Shown in pieces: positions 62,680 to 64,000 of a DNA stretch of 64,000 bases. Under the pieces are notes generated by a model that saw nothing but the letters and a program-made list of their open reading frames with translations, ran no database searches and was not told the origin of the DNA. Positions within the stretch are counted from its first letter, which is position 1, and each line of letters begins with the position of its first letter. The stretch is taken from the NCBI GenBank assembly GCA_965651905.1, contig CBFGUG010000001.1, positions 62,001 to 126,000 of the forward strand, given 5' to 3'. This stretch comes from SZUA-265 sp965651905 (GTDB taxonomy: Bacteria; Myxococcota_A; Polyangia; Polyangiales; Polyangiaceae). The translations under genes and the position numbers were made by a program.

Positions 62680-64000
62680 TCAGAGCTCGGGTGGGCGTTC
62701 TGAGATACGACCGCTGGAAATGAAAGCCGCGTAGAGCGCTCGCGTGGCCGACTCGAAGTCGTCGGGAGCCACGCCCACGATGATGTTCAACTCGCTCGCG
62801 CCCTGATTGATCACGCGGATGTTGACGCCAGCATCGCTCAACGCTCGGAACACCTTCGCTGCGATACCAACGCTTCGCGCCATGCCCTCACCCACGATCG
62901 CAATGAGAGCCAAGTCTTTCTCGACGTCGACACGGTCGGGCTGCAGCACGCGGTTGATCTCGTCAATTACGGCTTCCGTCTGCTCGCCGAGCTCCGTCGC
63001 GTCGACGATGACGTTGATGCCATCGATACTCGACGGACAATGTTCGACACTGATGCCGCGTCGCTCGAACACACCCAGCAGACGATAAGCAAAGCCTATC
63101 TCCTTGTTCATCAGGCTCTTGTCGAGACACACCATGCTGAAACCGCGCTTGCCCGCAATTCCAGCGATCTCCGTGCTCTTCTCGATCTCGGGGCTGAGCT
63201 GAGTGACGATGCGCGTGCCTGGAGCTTCAGGGTCGTTCGTGTTCTTGATGCAGATCGGAATGCCTGCTTGACGTACGGGCAAGATCGCTTCGTCGTGAAA
63301 TACCGCGGCGCCCATGTACGAGAGCTCTCGGATCTCGCGATAGGTGACCTCTAGCATGGGCGCTGGATTCGACACGACTCGCGGATCTGCCATGAGCAGT
63401 CCGGATACATCGGTCCAATTTTCGTAGAGCTCCGCGTTCGCTGCGCGCGCCGCGATTGCCCCAGAAATGTCTGAACCACCGCGAGAAAACGTCTTGATCG
63501 CGCCGTGGGAGTCGCGACCATAAAACCCGGGCATCACGAACAACGCGTCGACGTCGTCGAAGGCCTTGGCCAGCGCGGGATAACTCGCCTCTTCGACGGT
63601 GCCGTTACTCTTGATCGTGACGTACTGGGCAGGATCGATGAACTGGGCGTCGAGTAGTGCGGCGACGAGAATGCCGTTGAAATACTCTCCGCGCGACGCG
63701 ACGTGATCGATGGAAGCGCCACCCCCCAACGCCACGCGGAACTCTTCGAGTTCATCCCCAATGCTCGTACGTAACCCCAGCTCGGACTCGATTTCCAGAA
63801 AACGCTGGCGGATCGTCGCGAAGGGTCCCGAGAAGTCGGTCTTGACCGTCGCCATCTCGTGGCACAGGTACAGCAGATCCGTAATCTTGGGCTCGTCCTT
63901 AGTGCGCTTACCAGGCGCACTGGGCACGACAATCCGACGACGAGGATCGGATGTGATGATTTCAGCGACCTTGCGCAGTTGACGAGCGTCCGCGACGCTC
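62680..64000 (-). CDS. lysC: Aspartate kinase, N-terminus beyond window edge
   Basis: The reading frame runs from the right edge of the window to a stop at 62680, giving about 440 residues, so the start is outside. The end-to-edge sequence QLRKVAEIITSDPRRRIVV-PSAPGKRT is the conserved start region of aspartate kinase, just after the missing KFGGSS segment. Later motifs include GGGASIDHVASRGEYFNG, MPGFYGRDSHGAIKTFSRGGSDISG and two ACT-domain regions at the C-terminus (about 62690-63140), which allow feedback control by amino acids. It makes aspartyl phosphate, the first step toward lysine, threonine and methionine. Not clustered with other pathway genes here. Confidence 0.95.
   Translation of the reverse strand, partial: SVADARQLRKVAEIITSDPRRRIVVPSAPGKRTKDEPKITDLLYLCHEMATVKTDFSGPFATIRQRFLEIESELGLRTSIGDELEEFRVALGGGASIDHVASRGEYFNGILVAALLDAQFIDPAQYVTIKSNGTVEEASYPALAKAFDDVDALFVMPGFYGRDSHGAIKTFSRGGSDISGAIAARAANAELYENWTDVSGLLMADPRVVSNPAPMLEVTYREIRELSYMGAAVFHDEAILPVRQAGIPICIKNTNDPEAPGTRIVTQLSPEIEKSTEIAGIAGKRGFSMVCLDKSLMNKEIGFAYRLLGVFERRGISVEHCPSSIDGINVIVDATELGEQTEAVIDEINRVLQPDRVDVEKDLALIAIVGEGMARSVGIAAKVFRALSDAGVNIRVINQGASELNIIVGVAPDDFESATRALYAAFISSGRISERPPEL

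Overview
The window looks like a chromosomal segment of a Myxococcota-type bacterium, probably a Polyangia-like lineage. This is inferred from gene content, not from any marker gene. The supporting signs are high GC, many lipoproteins with Asp/Ser/Thr/Gly-rich linkers after the lipobox, two TIGR02147-type regulators, a Ser/Thr kinase with two kinase domains, and VWA, Cys-rich and carbohydrate-esterase lipoproteins. I see no rRNA, tRNA, CRISPR array or insertion sequence.

Layout. 1-8.6 kb: a partial unknown gene, a beta-propeller lipoprotein, a lipid-anchored SGNH (CE3-like) esterase, a coupled pair of OB-fold (BOF-like) proteins with a proline-rich tail gene, a baeRF/eRF1-like protein and a TIGR02147 regulator. 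8.9-15.0 kb: Asp-rich Cys-rich, VWA and propeller lipoproteins and a second TIGR02147 regulator. 15.2-26.8 kb: 1-Cys peroxiredoxin; an AraC regulator divergent from a second SGNH esterase lipoprotein; a CPA2 antiporter, a TetR regulator and a dihydrolipoamide dehydrogenase-like flavoprotein linked by matching operator-like palindromes; and a molybdate-type modBC operon led by an HTH-PBP regulator with no modA. 26.9-37.2 kb: a glycan locus (GT4, GT-C membrane protein, GT2, methyltransferase) whose two halves flank an AlkC-like DNA-repair gene, a two-gene Septu-like anti-phage system (ptuA-ptuB) and, upstream of ptuA, an array of about ten 21-bp palindromic units. 37.3-43.2 kb: AraC and LysR genes with a 327-bp antiparallel overlap, a YfbK-type VWA lipoprotein and a GH8 glycanase lipoprotein. 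43.6-52.4 kb: two alpha/beta-hydrolase esterases, a YkgJ protein with an outer-membrane protein, and a cluster of MDR dehydrogenase, a PTPS-like protein missing key residues, and a fused flippase-like/CDP-alcohol phosphotransferase; then a CPBP protease and a protein with four DPW motifs. 53.1-64.0 kb: a membrane-anchored protein with three DsbA domains, a tandem Ser/Thr kinase, an SH3 protein, a small Cys-rich lipoprotein, a DUF4105 (candidate lipoprotein N-acyltransferase) protein, two small unknown genes and aspartate kinase running off the right edge.

How the parts fit. Two CE3-like esterases, a GH8 enzyme and a PHB-depolymerase/feruloyl-esterase-like enzyme are all predicted lipoproteins with long flexible linkers. 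This suggests a polysaccharide-degrading toolkit tethered to the cell surface. The DUF4105 protein may take part in maturing such lipoproteins. The most interesting candidates for new biology are the ptuAB module with its palindrome array and the MDR / PTPS-like / fused CDP-alcohol cluster.
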